DNA of 64,000 nt from Flexilinea sp. (lineage in GTDB: Bacteria; Chloroflexota; Anaerolineae; Anaerolineales; Anaerolineaceae). Below are positions 16,109 through 25,359 of this stretch, piece by piece. The position numbers were made by a program, and so were the translations under genes. The notes below the pieces were generated by a model. The model was not told where the DNA came from, searched no databases, and saw nothing but the letters and a program-made list of their open reading frames with translations. Position 1 is the stretch's first letter. Each line of letters starts with the position of its first letter. Location: positions 1 through 64,000 of the forward strand of contig JAFRIR010000113.1 in assembly GCA_017432685.1 (NCBI GenBank). Direction: 5' to 3'.

Positions 16109-17188
16109 ATGAACGTAGTTATCTCCTGGATCCTTGCAATTTTTGCCGTTATCGGCGGGTTGGACTATCTGTTCGGGAACAAGCTTGGTCTCGGCAGCAA
16201 GTTTGAACGAGCCTTGTCACTCATGGGGCCGATGGCGACCTCCATTACCGGTGTTATTGTGATGGTACCCATTCTCTCCTGGGCTTTGCAGCATTCCATT
16301 GTACCTTTATTTTCGATGATCGGTTTTGACCCCGGCGTATTTGGTGGATTGATCCCTATCGACTGGGGAGGGTTCTTCCTTGCAAAGGATCTTGCCATTG
16401 ATCCTCGTATGGGGCTATTCGGCGGAGTAAATGTAGCAGGAACATTCGGTACTGCACTCAGCTTTGCGGTGCCGATGGGAATGCGCGTTCTGAAAGAAAA
16501 AAAGAAACAGGATGCCTTTGCCCGCGGTATTCTGGAAGGTCTTGTGATCTTGCCTGTTAGTCTCATCCTCGGCGGATTAGCAGCCGGACTGGGACTGGGC
16601 GAGATATTGTGGCATAGTCTGCCGATCCTGATTCTATCCGGTTTGGTTTTGTTTGGCATCTGGAAAAACCTGCCGCTGATGGTTCGCATCTTCACTGTCT
16701 TTTCCCAAATACTGCGGGCAATTGGAATCATCGGTATTACCGTTGGCGCCTTTCAGCAAATGGCAGGTGTGACACTTATTCCGGGAATTACCCCGATTCT
16801 TGATGCGATGCGCATTATTGCCATGATTACCGTTACAATGCTTGGCTGTCTTCCTCTTTCAGAGTTTCTAACGAGGATCCTGCGGAAACCTCTGGAATCC
16901 CTCGCTAAAAAGGTTCGCACATCACCGGAAGCCCTTTCAGATCCCATCATGACTGTTGCCAGCGGAACAGCAGGCATCATCGCCATGCAGGATTTTGATG
17001 AGCGAGGGATCGAACTCAATGCAGCTTTTGTAGTCTATGCGGTATCCGCATTGTCAGCCCAGCTTTCATTCATTTTGAATAACGCACCGGATTACATGGC
17101 TTCTTACATGGTCACAAAATTTGCAGGTGCTTTTCTCGCTCTAACATTTTCTGTCTGGATGATGAACCGAAGAGAAAATAAGAAATAA
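16109..17188 (+). CDS. eutH: EutH-family ethanolamine permease
   Basis: A 359-residue membrane protein with about ten hydrophobic segments, matching EutH in length and order. Family stretches include NKLGLGSKFERALSLMGPMA near residue 23, IDWGGFFLAKDLA near 90, FGGVNVAGTFGTALSFAVP near 110 and FILNNAPDYMASYMV near 325. EutH aids ethanolamine entry at low supply. No other eut genes (lyase, shell proteins) are in the window, so the real substrate here is open. GGAAGAAGG precedes the ATG. The stop codon lies within a heptamer repeat tract. Confidence 0.8.
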   Translation: MNVVISWILAIFAVIGGLDYLFGNKLGLGSKFERALSLMGPMATSITGVIVMVPILSWALQHSIVPLFSMIGFDPGVFGGLIPIDWGGFFLAKDLAIDPRMGLFGGVNVAGTFGTALSFAVPMGMRVLKEKKKQDAFARGILEGLVILPVSLILGGLAAGLGLGEILWHSLPILILSGLVLFGIWKNLPLMVRIFTVFSQILRAIGIIGITVGAFQQMAGVTLIPGITPILDAMRIIAMITVTMLGCLPLSEFLTRILRKPLESLAKKVRTSPEALSDPIMTVASGTAGIIAMQDFDERGIELNAAFVVYAVSALSAQLSFILNNAPDYMASYMVTKFAGAFLALTFSVWMMNRRENKK

Positions 17189-17210
17189 GAAATAGGAAAT
17201 AAGAAATGGA
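17176..17210. repeat. Degenerate heptanucleotide tandem repeat
   Basis: Five 7-bp units (AAATAAG, AAATAAG, AAATAGG, AAATAAG, AAATGGA) run across the eutH stop codon. Same unit length as the tracts at 6901 and 61061, with different sequence. Confidence 0.7.
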
Positions 17211-17259
17211 TTATAATTCTTAAAGTTTTATAAGAATTTATTATCTACGGAGTAAAGCA

Positions 17260-18396
17260 ATGGTAGAAATTCGCGTTGTTGACACCGACAACAAAAAACA
17301 GGTAAAAGAATTTGTTCAATTTCACTACGATTTATACAAAGGCTGTCCGCAATGGGTTCCCCCGTTCCGCAATGACATCGAGATGATGCTGAACAGAAAA
17401 AAACACCCTTTCTATGAGCATTCCGATGCAGAGTTCTTCACTGCATGGAAAGACGGGAAGATAGTCGGACGCACCGCAGTGCTCAACAATACTGCCTATA
17501 ACGAATATCACAAGCAGAACAGCGGTGACATTTTCCTCTTCGATTCCATTGATGACCAGGAAGTTGCTAACGCACTGTTTGACGCAGCTGCCGGATGGGC
17601 ACGGTCCAAAGGGCTTGATAAATTAAAAGGGCCTAAAGGCTTTTCCCTTTTTGATGGTTACGGTGTTTTGGTTGAAGGCTTCGAACGACGCCAATCCATG
17701 AATTTTTCCTGTTACAACTTCGCTTACTATCAGAAACTATACGAAAGCTACGGCTTTTACAAAATCAATGAATATATCACTATGCTGGCAGATGTCAATG
17801 ATTTCGATATGCCGGAAAAGGTTTATAAAGTCGCGGAAATCGTCAAAAAACGCGGCAAATTGAAAATCAAAACCTACTCCAACAAAGCTGAGATCAAAAA
17901 AGACGCATCACGCATCGCGCAAATGTATTTTGACTCCTTCAAAAACAACTGGGAATATTTCCCGATGACCCAGCGTGAATTTGATTTCTTTGTTGACAAC
18001 GTGCTGACTTTCGTAGTTCCTGGTTTGCTGCGTTTTATAACAGACGAGAATGATGAAATCGTCGGTTTTCTGGTCAACTTCCCGGACGTATCCGCAGCCA
18101 TGCAGCGTCACAGCGGCAGTCTGCTGAATCCGGCATTGCTGGTCGACCTGGTTCTGGAAATGAAAAAGACAAACTGCTGTGCCATGAACGGTTTGGGAGT
18201 TCTGGAAAAATATCACAAGAGCGGCGGCAATGCACTGCTTTACGCCTCTATGATGGACATCATAAAAGAATACCCTCAATTCAAATATGTAGAAGCTGTT
18301 CAGATGGCAGAATCCGCCCATGAAGTCCAGCAGGAAATGGCGACTCTCGGACTGAAGCCCATCAAACGTCACCGTGTTTACGAGGTCGCGATCTAA
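17260..18396 (+). CDS. GNAT-like protein of unknown substrate
   Basis: A 378-residue soluble protein. The N-terminal part (residues 1-190) starts with a GNAT-type beta-alpha pattern (VKEFVQFHYDLYKGCPQWVPP), then FFTAWKDGKIVGRTAVLNN and the loop KGPKGFSLFDGYGVLVEGF. The C-terminal part repeats a similar plan (IAQMYFDSFKNNW, ITDENDEIVGFLVNFPD, GLGVLEKYHKSGGNALLYA), so it may be a double GNAT fold. No classic acetyl-CoA loop (Q/RxxGxG/A) is plain. Ribosome site CGGAG. It precedes a GT87-like gene by 6 bp. Confidence 0.65.
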   Translation: MVEIRVVDTDNKKQVKEFVQFHYDLYKGCPQWVPPFRNDIEMMLNRKKHPFYEHSDAEFFTAWKDGKIVGRTAVLNNTAYNEYHKQNSGDIFLFDSIDDQEVANALFDAAAGWARSKGLDKLKGPKGFSLFDGYGVLVEGFERRQSMNFSCYNFAYYQKLYESYGFYKINEYITMLADVNDFDMPEKVYKVAEIVKKRGKLKIKTYSNKAEIKKDASRIAQMYFDSFKNNWEYFPMTQREFDFFVDNVLTFVVPGLLRFITDENDEIVGFLVNFPDVSAAMQRHSGSLLNPALLVDLVLEMKKTNCCAMNGLGVLEKYHKSGGNALLYASMMDIIKEYPQFKYVEAVQMAESAHEVQQEMATLGLKPIKRHRVYEVAI

Positions 18397-18402
18397 GGAA
18401 GC

Positions 18403-19620
18403 ATGAACGCTTCTCCGCTTCGAAAATCGTTTACATTCAAACCATCAATGCTGCTGATTGGTATTGCGGCATCATTGGTTTTAATTTTACCGAATGTTCT
18501 TTTTACAATCAACACGGAGTACGGAAGCAGCTTTTACAGTTACTGGCTCACAGGCCGGGTACTGTTTGCTCAGGGACAAAACCCGTACGGAGATGAATTG
18601 TTCGAGCAGACAGCAGCAAGATTTCCGAATGACCGCAACATCAGCGGTTTTTCCCTTCCGCTTTACGCGATCCTGCCTGTCCTGCCCTTCGCTTTCATCA
18701 ATAACTTCAAATTTGCCCTGATCCTTTGGCGGTTTATTTCCGGAGCAGCCCTGATATACGGTGGTTTCCGTCTGGTCCGCGGGTTCCGTTTGCAGAACAG
18801 GCTGACACCCGGAGCGGTTTGCGCCGCTTTTCTGCTCTTGAACTATTATGCAGTTTCAGCATTGGTTGATGGAGATATTTCAGTACTTGCAATCGCTTTT
18901 TTCCTTATCGGTCTCGGTGCACTGCAGGAAGGTGAAGCAGAACTGTGCGGCATCATGTTCGCTTTTTCCACCATCAAATGCAGCCTGACACTTTTGCCTG
19001 TTCTCTGGGTTTGCATTTGGGCGCTCTCGCATCGGGGCGGAGGAATCATTGCAGCATGGACAGGCATGGTCCTTGCTCTGTTATTCCTTATCGGGATGCT
19101 CCTTCAGACAGACTGGTTTATGCTTTACCTGCGCTCTATGGTTTACTATCTGAAGTATCTGAATCCCGTAAACCTCTCCCGTCTGCTGGAGAACTGGCAG
19201 CCGGAACTTGGCGGAAGGATCGGCTGGGCAATTTCCGGAATTTTTATCGTTATACTCATTATTGAATGGATCATTAATGCACGGAAAGACGTTAATGCTT
19301 TAGAATGGGTATTATCATTAACACTATGCGTTGGTTTTCTGGTCGGGATCCCCAATATCGGGAAACATCTTTTTATTTTATGGATCCCGACTCTGTACGC
19401 GATCGATAAAATGCAGCTGCGCTGGGGAAATAAAGGAGTGATCTACGGGGCCGTTTTCGGAGGGCTGCTGTTTCTCTTGCCCTGGGTTTTCCAGCTTTTC
19501 GTATATCCCGACTGGAAAGATCCCGTCAACGTGCTGAATATTGCCGGACCGCTGGCTCTGACATTTCTGCTTTATTGGAACCGCTGGTGGATCATTGATA
19601 CTTTTGTGGAACAATATTAA
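18403..19620 (+). CDS. GT87/DUF2029-like membrane protein
   Basis: A 405-residue protein with about ten hydrophobic segments. The first outer loop holds DSYWLTGRVLF-like text (SYWLTGRVLFAQGQNPYGD, near residue 47), typical of GT-C fold mannosyl or arabinosyl transferases that use polyprenyl-phosphate sugars outside the membrane. FSLPLYAILPVLPF and a GLGALQEGEAELCG loop follow the family pattern. The sugar and acceptor cannot be told. It starts 6 bp after the GNAT-like gene and probably shares its transcript. Confidence 0.65.
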   Translation: MNASPLRKSFTFKPSMLLIGIAASLVLILPNVLFTINTEYGSSFYSYWLTGRVLFAQGQNPYGDELFEQTAARFPNDRNISGFSLPLYAILPVLPFAFINNFKFALILWRFISGAALIYGGFRLVRGFRLQNRLTPGAVCAAFLLLNYYAVSALVDGDISVLAIAFFLIGLGALQEGEAELCGIMFAFSTIKCSLTLLPVLWVCIWALSHRGGGIIAAWTGMVLALLFLIGMLLQTDWFMLYLRSMVYYLKYLNPVNLSRLLENWQPELGGRIGWAISGIFIVILIIEWIINARKDVNALEWVLSLTLCVGFLVGIPNIGKHLFILWIPTLYAIDKMQLRWGNKGVIYGAVFGGLLFLLPWVFQLFVYPDWKDPVNVLNIAGPLALTFLLYWNRWWIIDTFVEQY

Positions 19621-19672
19621 AAAGACCCATCTTCGGGAAGAGGTCTGCTCATCAAAGGAGAGCTTCACAGTC

Positions 19673-21100
19673 ATGAAAAAGGCGTTCACACTTTTTAACC
19701 TTCTCATTGTCATGTTCATCATGAAAGGAGTATACGCAGAGGATACAGAAGCATTCAGGCGTTTATATGCCGTTTCTGCGCCGTATCTGACCATAACAGA
19801 TCAAATAACTTTTGAAAACCTGCAATGCTTCTGGAACGGCTCCTGCGATAAGATAGACGATGGCGCGGAAGGAATTCCCACCATACTCATCTCCAGTGAA
19901 GAAGAACCCTTTCTCGTCAACGTATTCGGTTCACTCCCGGATAGAAGGCATGTTCTTTCCCTGATGAAATCAGATCTTTATATCAACAGCAATTTGGCAA
20001 ACCGCTGGATGATCATTCCTTTTGAAGACATCGAACCAAGGAGAAAGATCATCCAAATCGACGGAGCAGACATCCTTTCCAATCGGTTTGATCCTGATTC
20101 CTGGCCACTTACCGCGGTTGTCGGGTTGCTGCAAGAAGGAATGAACAAAAATGAGCTGCCGGTCAGTAACCGGGATGCCTCCAAATTGACCAACATGGTC
20201 CTGACCGGAGTTACGGCCATGGTTCGAGGAACTGCTTCTTATATGGATCTTGATCCACTTTACCCGGCATCCCTGATCCGTGAACCTCTTGTCGAGGCAG
20301 ATATTCTGCACATCAACAATGAAGTACCGTTCGCAGAAAAATGCAATATTGAGGAGCATTATAACGGGCTGGTCTTTTGCAGCAAGCCTGCTTATATGGA
20401 ATTACTCATGGACATCGGTACTGACGTTCTGGAACTGGATGGGGATCACTTTCAGGATCACGGTGACGAACCGGTTTTGATGACGCTTGATATTTATGAT
20501 GAAGCAGGTATTCCCTATTACGGCGGCGGGCACAACAAACAGGAAGCCCAGCAGCCTTTGCTCATCACCCACAACGGAAATCGCTTTGCATTTCTCGGAT
20601 GCAACGGCAAAGAAATCGGCTATGCTGCTGCTTCTGATACACGTCCGGGAGCAGTCCACTGCGATATTGACCTGATGAAACAACAGATCCGGGCTTTGCG
20701 GCTGGAGGGAATCATTCCGATCGTCACTTTTCAACATCTTGAAGTGTTCCAGACAAAACCGGTCGATACTGTTCGATATGATTTCGAGTCCGTCCGGGAT
20801 GCCGGTGCCGTGATCGTCAGCGGTTCACAGTCTCATATCCCCATGGAATTCGATGTTTCCAGCACGAATTTTGTTCATTACGGTCTGGGAAACCTGTTCT
20901 TTGATCAGGCATTTTTCCTGCCGGAAACAGCAGAAGCCTTCATCGACCGTCACATTTTCTATGACGGAAAATATTACAACACGGAACTGCTCACGATCCG
21001 TTTCACGAATTATGCGATCAGCCATTATATGGAAGCGGACGACCGTGCACAGCTTTTGAATCGTATCTTTGCTGTATCGAGCGTAGAAGGATTGCAATAA
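19673..21100 (+). CDS. Exported CapA-family protein
   Basis: About 475 residues: a signal peptide (MKKAFTLFNLL to VYA), an N-terminal binding-like region with VVGLLQEGMNKNELPVSN, and then a CapA/PGA_cap-type metallophosphatase fold. Family pieces are TNMVLTGVTAMVRGTASYMD, LELDGDHFQDHG, the GGGHNKQEAQQPLL loop, VTFQHLEVF, SGSQSHIP and FVHYGLGNLFFDQ. Relatives are linked to poly-gamma-glutamate or capsule polymer handling; the role here is unproved. The start at 19673 follows AAAGGAG; upstream in-frame starts lie within the previous gene's tail. Its stop overlaps the Elp3 start (TAATG). Confidence 0.75.
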   Translation: MKKAFTLFNLLIVMFIMKGVYAEDTEAFRRLYAVSAPYLTITDQITFENLQCFWNGSCDKIDDGAEGIPTILISSEEEPFLVNVFGSLPDRRHVLSLMKSDLYINSNLANRWMIIPFEDIEPRRKIIQIDGADILSNRFDPDSWPLTAVVGLLQEGMNKNELPVSNRDASKLTNMVLTGVTAMVRGTASYMDLDPLYPASLIREPLVEADILHINNEVPFAEKCNIEEHYNGLVFCSKPAYMELLMDIGTDVLELDGDHFQDHGDEPVLMTLDIYDEAGIPYYGGGHNKQEAQQPLLITHNGNRFAFLGCNGKEIGYAAASDTRPGAVHCDIDLMKQQIRALRLEGIIPIVTFQHLEVFQTKPVDTVRYDFESVRDAGAVIVSGSQSHIPMEFDVSSTNFVHYGLGNLFFDQAFFLPETAEAFIDRHIFYDGKYYNTELLTIRFTNYAISHYMEADDRAQLLNRIFAVSSVEGLQ

Positions 21101-22752
21101 TGCCGGATGACACTGCCCCGTCATATTACAAAGCACGCAGCGTAGAGGAATGGAAGGCTTCCCGGAGAGATTCTCCTGAAGACATTGTCATGGCCAAAAA
21201 GATGCTGATCCAGATCAGAGACGGAGCAGATGTTTTCAAAACAATTCGCAAAAACCCGCTGCCCAATAGAGGCAATATATCCAAATACACCCTGGTTCTC
21301 GCCTATCACCAAATGGTTGAAGCCGGAGAATTAGCTGAAGATCCGGCACTGCTCGCAAAAATCCGTATGAAACCCAGCCGGACACTATCCGGCGTCACCA
21401 CGGTAACCGTCCTGACCGCACCCTGGCCCTGTCCCGGGAACTGTATTTTCTGTCCCAGTGATGAGCGAATGCCAAAGAGTTACCTGCCTGATGAACCGGG
21501 TGCGGCAAGAGCCTTTCAGAACAATTTTGATCCCTATCTTCAGGCCTCCTCCAGAATAACTTCCTACGAAGCCGTTGGTCACCCTACCGACAAGATCGAA
21601 CTTCTGATTCTGGGCGGTTCCTGGACCGCATACCCCTGGGACTATCAGCAGCAATTCATTCGACGTTGTTTTGACGCCATGAATGAGTGTGAATCTGACA
21701 GTTTGGAGCAGGCACAGCAAATCAATGAAACTGCCTCCCACCGCAATGTCGGACTGGTGATCGAAACCAGACCGGACCTTTTGAACCCTGAAACACTCCG
21801 AAAACTAAGGATCCTCGGCGTGACCAAACTTCAGCTTGGCATTCAAAGCATGAATGACGAGATTTTGAAACAAAACAAGCGCAGTTTAAGCATGAAGGAA
21901 GCGCTGAACCGTGTTGCTCTGGCCCGTGCTGCCGGGTTCAAGATCGTACTGCACTGGATGCCGAATCTACTGGGTGCGACACCGGAAAGCGACAGGGAGG
22001 ATTTCCGGCATTTCTGGCAAACACCGGAAGAAGGCTATGGATACTGTCCTGATGAACTGAAGATCTATCCGACCCAGCTGCTGCAAGGGACAGACCTGTA
22101 TCATGAATGGGAATCAGGAAATTATGAGCCCTACAGCATGGAAACGCTCGTCCAGTTGCTCGCAGATATCAAGCCAACGATCCGGCCTTACTGCCGGGTG
22201 AACCGGGTCATCAGGGACATACCTTCCCACCATGTAGCAGCCGGGAACACCCGCTCAAGTCTGAGGATGGACGTTCAGGAAGCCATGCAGGCCAAAGGTA
22301 CAGCATGCCATTGCATTCGCTGCCGTGAGATCCGCGGACAACAGGTGCAGCCGGAAGAGCTTACGCTCAATGATTACCGCTATCATGCCGCAAATGCGGA
22401 TGAACATTTTCTGCAATACGTGACAGGTGACGATCACCTGGCAGGCTATCTGAGGCTTTCTCTGCCGGATGATCCGCTGAACGCACCAATCGATGAGCTG
22501 TCCGGATGTGCAATCATCAGGGAAGTACACATTTATGGGCAAAGCCTCCCGGTAGGGACAGAGCAAAGCGGAGCTGCACAGCATATCGGCCTCGGCAGCC
22601 GGTTGATAGAAGAAGCCTGTTCAATTTCTGCTGCCTATGGATTTGAACGTATTGCGGTCATTGCCGCGATCGGGACCCGACACTATTATGAATCAAGGGG
22701 TTTCTATCGGGGAACCTATTACCTGTTTCGTGATATTTCAAAAATCGTCTGA
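21100..22752 (+). CDS. Elp3-family tRNA uridine-34 carboxymethylation enzyme
   Basis: A 550-residue radical-SAM plus GNAT protein. The iron-sulfur motif CPGNCIFCP (near residues 110-118) binds the cluster, ELLILGGSWTAYP and VIETRPDLLN are Elp3 markers, and TKLQLGIQSMND follows. A Zn-like CHCIRCREIRG lies near 405. The C-terminal GNAT domain (about 440-550) has QHIGLGSRLIEEA for acetyl-CoA binding. Elp3 makes the cm5U34 wobble modification from acetyl-CoA. Bacterial stand-alone forms are known, including in Chloroflexota and Methanocaldococcus-like archaea. The ATG overlaps the preceding TAA by one base. Confidence 0.88.
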   Translation: MPDDTAPSYYKARSVEEWKASRRDSPEDIVMAKKMLIQIRDGADVFKTIRKNPLPNRGNISKYTLVLAYHQMVEAGELAEDPALLAKIRMKPSRTLSGVTTVTVLTAPWPCPGNCIFCPSDERMPKSYLPDEPGAARAFQNNFDPYLQASSRITSYEAVGHPTDKIELLILGGSWTAYPWDYQQQFIRRCFDAMNECESDSLEQAQQINETASHRNVGLVIETRPDLLNPETLRKLRILGVTKLQLGIQSMNDEILKQNKRSLSMKEALNRVALARAAGFKIVLHWMPNLLGATPESDREDFRHFWQTPEEGYGYCPDELKIYPTQLLQGTDLYHEWESGNYEPYSMETLVQLLADIKPTIRPYCRVNRVIRDIPSHHVAAGNTRSSLRMDVQEAMQAKGTACHCIRCREIRGQQVQPEELTLNDYRYHAANADEHFLQYVTGDDHLAGYLRLSLPDDPLNAPIDELSGCAIIREVHIYGQSLPVGTEQSGAAQHIGLGSRLIEEACSISAAYGFERIAVIAAIGTRHYYESRGFYRGTYYLFRDISKIV

Positions 22753-22781
22753 TCTATCACACTTGAATTGAGAGAAAAGTT

Positions 22782-23498
22782 ATGAAAAGAATTCCGTTTT
22801 ATGTGTTTTTTTCGCTGATTTTATTCAGCATGATTCCGGCATCCGCACAGGAAAATGTCAGAGTAAAATGCAATAACTTCACGATGAATGTACCCTCCGC
22901 CAATGCCCGGTGCTATCAAATCGACGGAAACATTCCTCTGAGTGAAGATGCGGGGCCGGCTGATTTCGTAAATGCCCAAATCGCCTCAAGCTCGATATAT
23001 TTCGCGGATTACGAAAACATATCGAGTGAAATCGACCCGCAGGCAACATTCTACCTGATTGATGACATGACGAAAACCTCTTTCGGCTTGCTTGACGTAG
23101 CTCTCAGATTGTCTGACGACATCACAAATATTTCCGCCGAGTCTGCAAAAATTGAAGACCTTTTCAAAGACAGTTCTTTTATGCCATATCAGGCTAAAGA
23201 ACGAGTGATCAACATTCTCCCTGAATTTCTCACTTTTGAAAACGGCTCCGGCATTCGAACCGTTACAGGCTTTAATGATTCTGTTTCAGCCTCCGGAAGC
23301 GCTTCGAATTTGTATTATTCATTCCAGGGGATCAGCTCTGACGGGCTGTATTATATCAGTGCAGTCTTCCCGCTGATGAGCATGAGCCTGAACGGTCAAA
23401 ATGCATCAAATACAGACTGGACCCGGATTGACGGGGCAGATTTTCAGCCTTCACTGAAGGAACTGGACTATTACATTCGTTCAATCGTGATTGAATGA
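22782..23498 (+). CDS. Exported protein of unknown function
   Basis: A 238-residue product with a signal peptide (MKRIPFYVFFSLILFSMIPA, cut near ASA/QE). The mature part contains two cysteines near residues 30 and 44 that could pair, and is acidic and Ser-rich, with many short beta-like stretches. No known family is recognised. Its stop overlaps the next gene by ATGA, so it is coupled to the hydrolase-like membrane protein. Confidence 0.55.
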   Translation: MKRIPFYVFFSLILFSMIPASAQENVRVKCNNFTMNVPSANARCYQIDGNIPLSEDAGPADFVNAQIASSSIYFADYENISSEIDPQATFYLIDDMTKTSFGLLDVALRLSDDITNISAESAKIEDLFKDSSFMPYQAKERVINILPEFLTFENGSGIRTVTGFNDSVSASGSASNLYYSFQGISSDGLYYISAVFPLMSMSLNGQNASNTDWTRIDGADFQPSLKELDYYIRSIVIE

Positions 23499-24829
23499 GA
23501 ATCATTTCGCAGAAACTTTCCCATACTTTTCTGATCTGCCTTTTTTCCGTTTTTCTGATCGGGGCAGGTATTTCCCGTTATATCGAAACAGATTCCGGGA
23601 ATATCCTGATTCATGACATCGATCTGGAAAACGTTGAAGGATTCTTCTATAAAGGGAGACTCTTCCGCCCGATCCAGGCAAGCTCCATGAACCAGAGACC
23701 AGGAATATTGATGGTTTTCGGTGATGCTTCGGACCGGTACACAGGAGATCATATCGCGATGGAGCTTGCCAGACGTGGTTTCACTGCGCTCACAATTGAA
23801 GACTTTTCACATGGATCAACGGATCCGGAACCGCCGGAACCCACTGAGAACCTGATCGATGCCGGGTATACATTTCTTTCTACACGCACTTTTACGGATC
23901 ATGAACGCATCGGCCTGCTCACATTTTATTCCGGTGCGGATAAGGTATCAGATGCTGCATATTATTCCGAGTTCAAATCCTGTATGTTTGTCAGCCCGAA
24001 AAGCTCGATCGATGCCCAATTGACAGATAACTGTAAAACACTAAGCGCCTCATATGAGACATCCCCGGAATACCGTTTTGATCCTGCAGCCGACATACGG
24101 TCGGAAACCGTTTTTTCTTCTCATGCCGGGATGATTTTTCATGCTTCCGTCATCAGCACGATTTTAGAGCATTTTCATGATACACTACCCATTCCGAATG
24201 ACTCGCCATTCTGGTTCGATGCATCATCGCAAAGAGCACAGCTGCTGCTCAGCCTTCGCTTTTTTCTGCTGATTATCCTTGTTACTGTCTCATCCGGGCA
24301 AGGCGCACTGATCATCGGGAAAACGAATCGCCTCACAGTGAGAACCATAGCAGGCATCCTTATCCCGCTTGTATTTCTTTCTGCGGTCGAAGAACTCATG
24401 AACTTCTTTATGATATCCATACGTCTGGGATCACCATTCAATTACCTGCCGCGTATCAGCCAGTTATTCCGGATTTTCTCGCCTGTCAGATGTATTTTGA
24501 GCGTATTTTTCAGCGTTGTCAGCAGTTTAGCAGCAGGGAAAAAAAGGTTTTTTATGATAACAGATTTTCTTGCAGGAATTGGATCTTTTCTTTGTTTGTT
24601 CGGTTTTCTGCCGGTTCTCTTCGGTCATACTTCAGGCTGGGAATTCTTTGGTATCTTTGGGTACCGTTATTTTATTCTTCTTGTAACTGCCTTCTCTCTT
24701 TTCAACAGCTTTTTGCTTCGTCTTCCGGAAAACAACAATTATTCCCGGAGCTGTCGAGCTGTATTAAACGGGCTGATTTTTTATTGGCTTAGCAGCAATC
24801 TGCCGCTAAACATTCTATTTCAGGAGTGA
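23495..24829 (+). CDS. Membrane protein with hydrolase-like N-terminal domain
   Basis: A 444-residue protein. A first hydrophobic anchor (about residues 8-25) is followed by an alpha/beta-hydrolase-like domain (about 65-230) with PGILMVFGDASDRY and a helix like those of dienelactone hydrolases. The nucleophile elbow GxSxG is not present: the equivalent stretch reads LTFYSGADK. The catalytic role is therefore doubtful. Residues 250-440 carry about six membrane helices. ATGA overlap with the gene before, 3-bp gap to the TspO-like gene after. Function unknown. Confidence 0.55.
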   Translation: MRIISQKLSHTFLICLFSVFLIGAGISRYIETDSGNILIHDIDLENVEGFFYKGRLFRPIQASSMNQRPGILMVFGDASDRYTGDHIAMELARRGFTALTIEDFSHGSTDPEPPEPTENLIDAGYTFLSTRTFTDHERIGLLTFYSGADKVSDAAYYSEFKSCMFVSPKSSIDAQLTDNCKTLSASYETSPEYRFDPAADIRSETVFSSHAGMIFHASVISTILEHFHDTLPIPNDSPFWFDASSQRAQLLLSLRFFLLIILVTVSSGQGALIIGKTNRLTVRTIAGILIPLVFLSAVEELMNFFMISIRLGSPFNYLPRISQLFRIFSPVRCILSVFFSVVSSLAAGKKRFFMITDFLAGIGSFLCLFGFLPVLFGHTSGWEFFGIFGYRYFILLVTAFSLFNSFLLRLPENNNYSRSCRAVLNGLIFYWLSSNLPLNILFQE

Positions 24830-24832
24830 TCA

Positions 24833-25306
24833 ATGAAAAAAATAAACGCTTTCGGTATCAGTAACATCATCTGCCTTGGAATTGGATATGCAGCGATCAT
24901 TCGTCTGCTGCGAAAGCCTCTTCCGTATAGCTTTCTTGAACTGACCCTTCCGGGAGGGTTTCCTTCCATGACAGGACTCACGATCATTTGGGCTGTTTTA
25001 TTCATCTTCTGGGCTTTCGGCTGTACTTTTGTTTATTCCGTAAATCTTTCTCCCAGACGGATGCGCAACATTTTTCTGAACAGTCTGATCCTGATCATCG
25101 GGGTTTTCACCTGGCATTATATGCTATTCAACGCCGTCAATCTTGCCGGGACATTGGCGATTTCCATCGCTTTATTGATTCTCACGATCGTCATCTGGTT
25201 TATGTATCTGGTGACACATCGCTATGGCGGTTACCTGTTCACTCCGATGCTCATTTGGCAAGTTTACCAGCTTTACCTTTCAATTGCATTGGTGGTAAAA
25301 AATTAA
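24833..25306 (+). CDS. TspO/MBR-like membrane protein
   Basis: A 157-residue protein with about five hydrophobic segments. The layout matches TspO: a Pro-rich loop (LPGGFPSM), a Trp-containing second helix (IIWAVLFIFWAFGC), and a closing helix with FTPMLIWQVYQLYLSIALVV, comparable with the family PYLLWVxFAxxLN end. Similarity is weak and the classic residues are only partly kept. TspO proteins bind porphyrins or sterol-like molecules. Last gene of the rightward string. Confidence 0.5.
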   Translation: MKKINAFGISNIICLGIGYAAIIRLLRKPLPYSFLELTLPGGFPSMTGLTIIWAVLFIFWAFGCTFVYSVNLSPRRMRNIFLNSLILIIGVFTWHYMLFNAVNLAGTLAISIALLILTIVIWFMYLVTHRYGGYLFTPMLIWQVYQLYLSIALVVKN

Positions 25307-25359
25307 ATAAACAGGGAAGAAGACTCGCCGAGCAAAAAATGCAGGTGCCACATCAAGGA

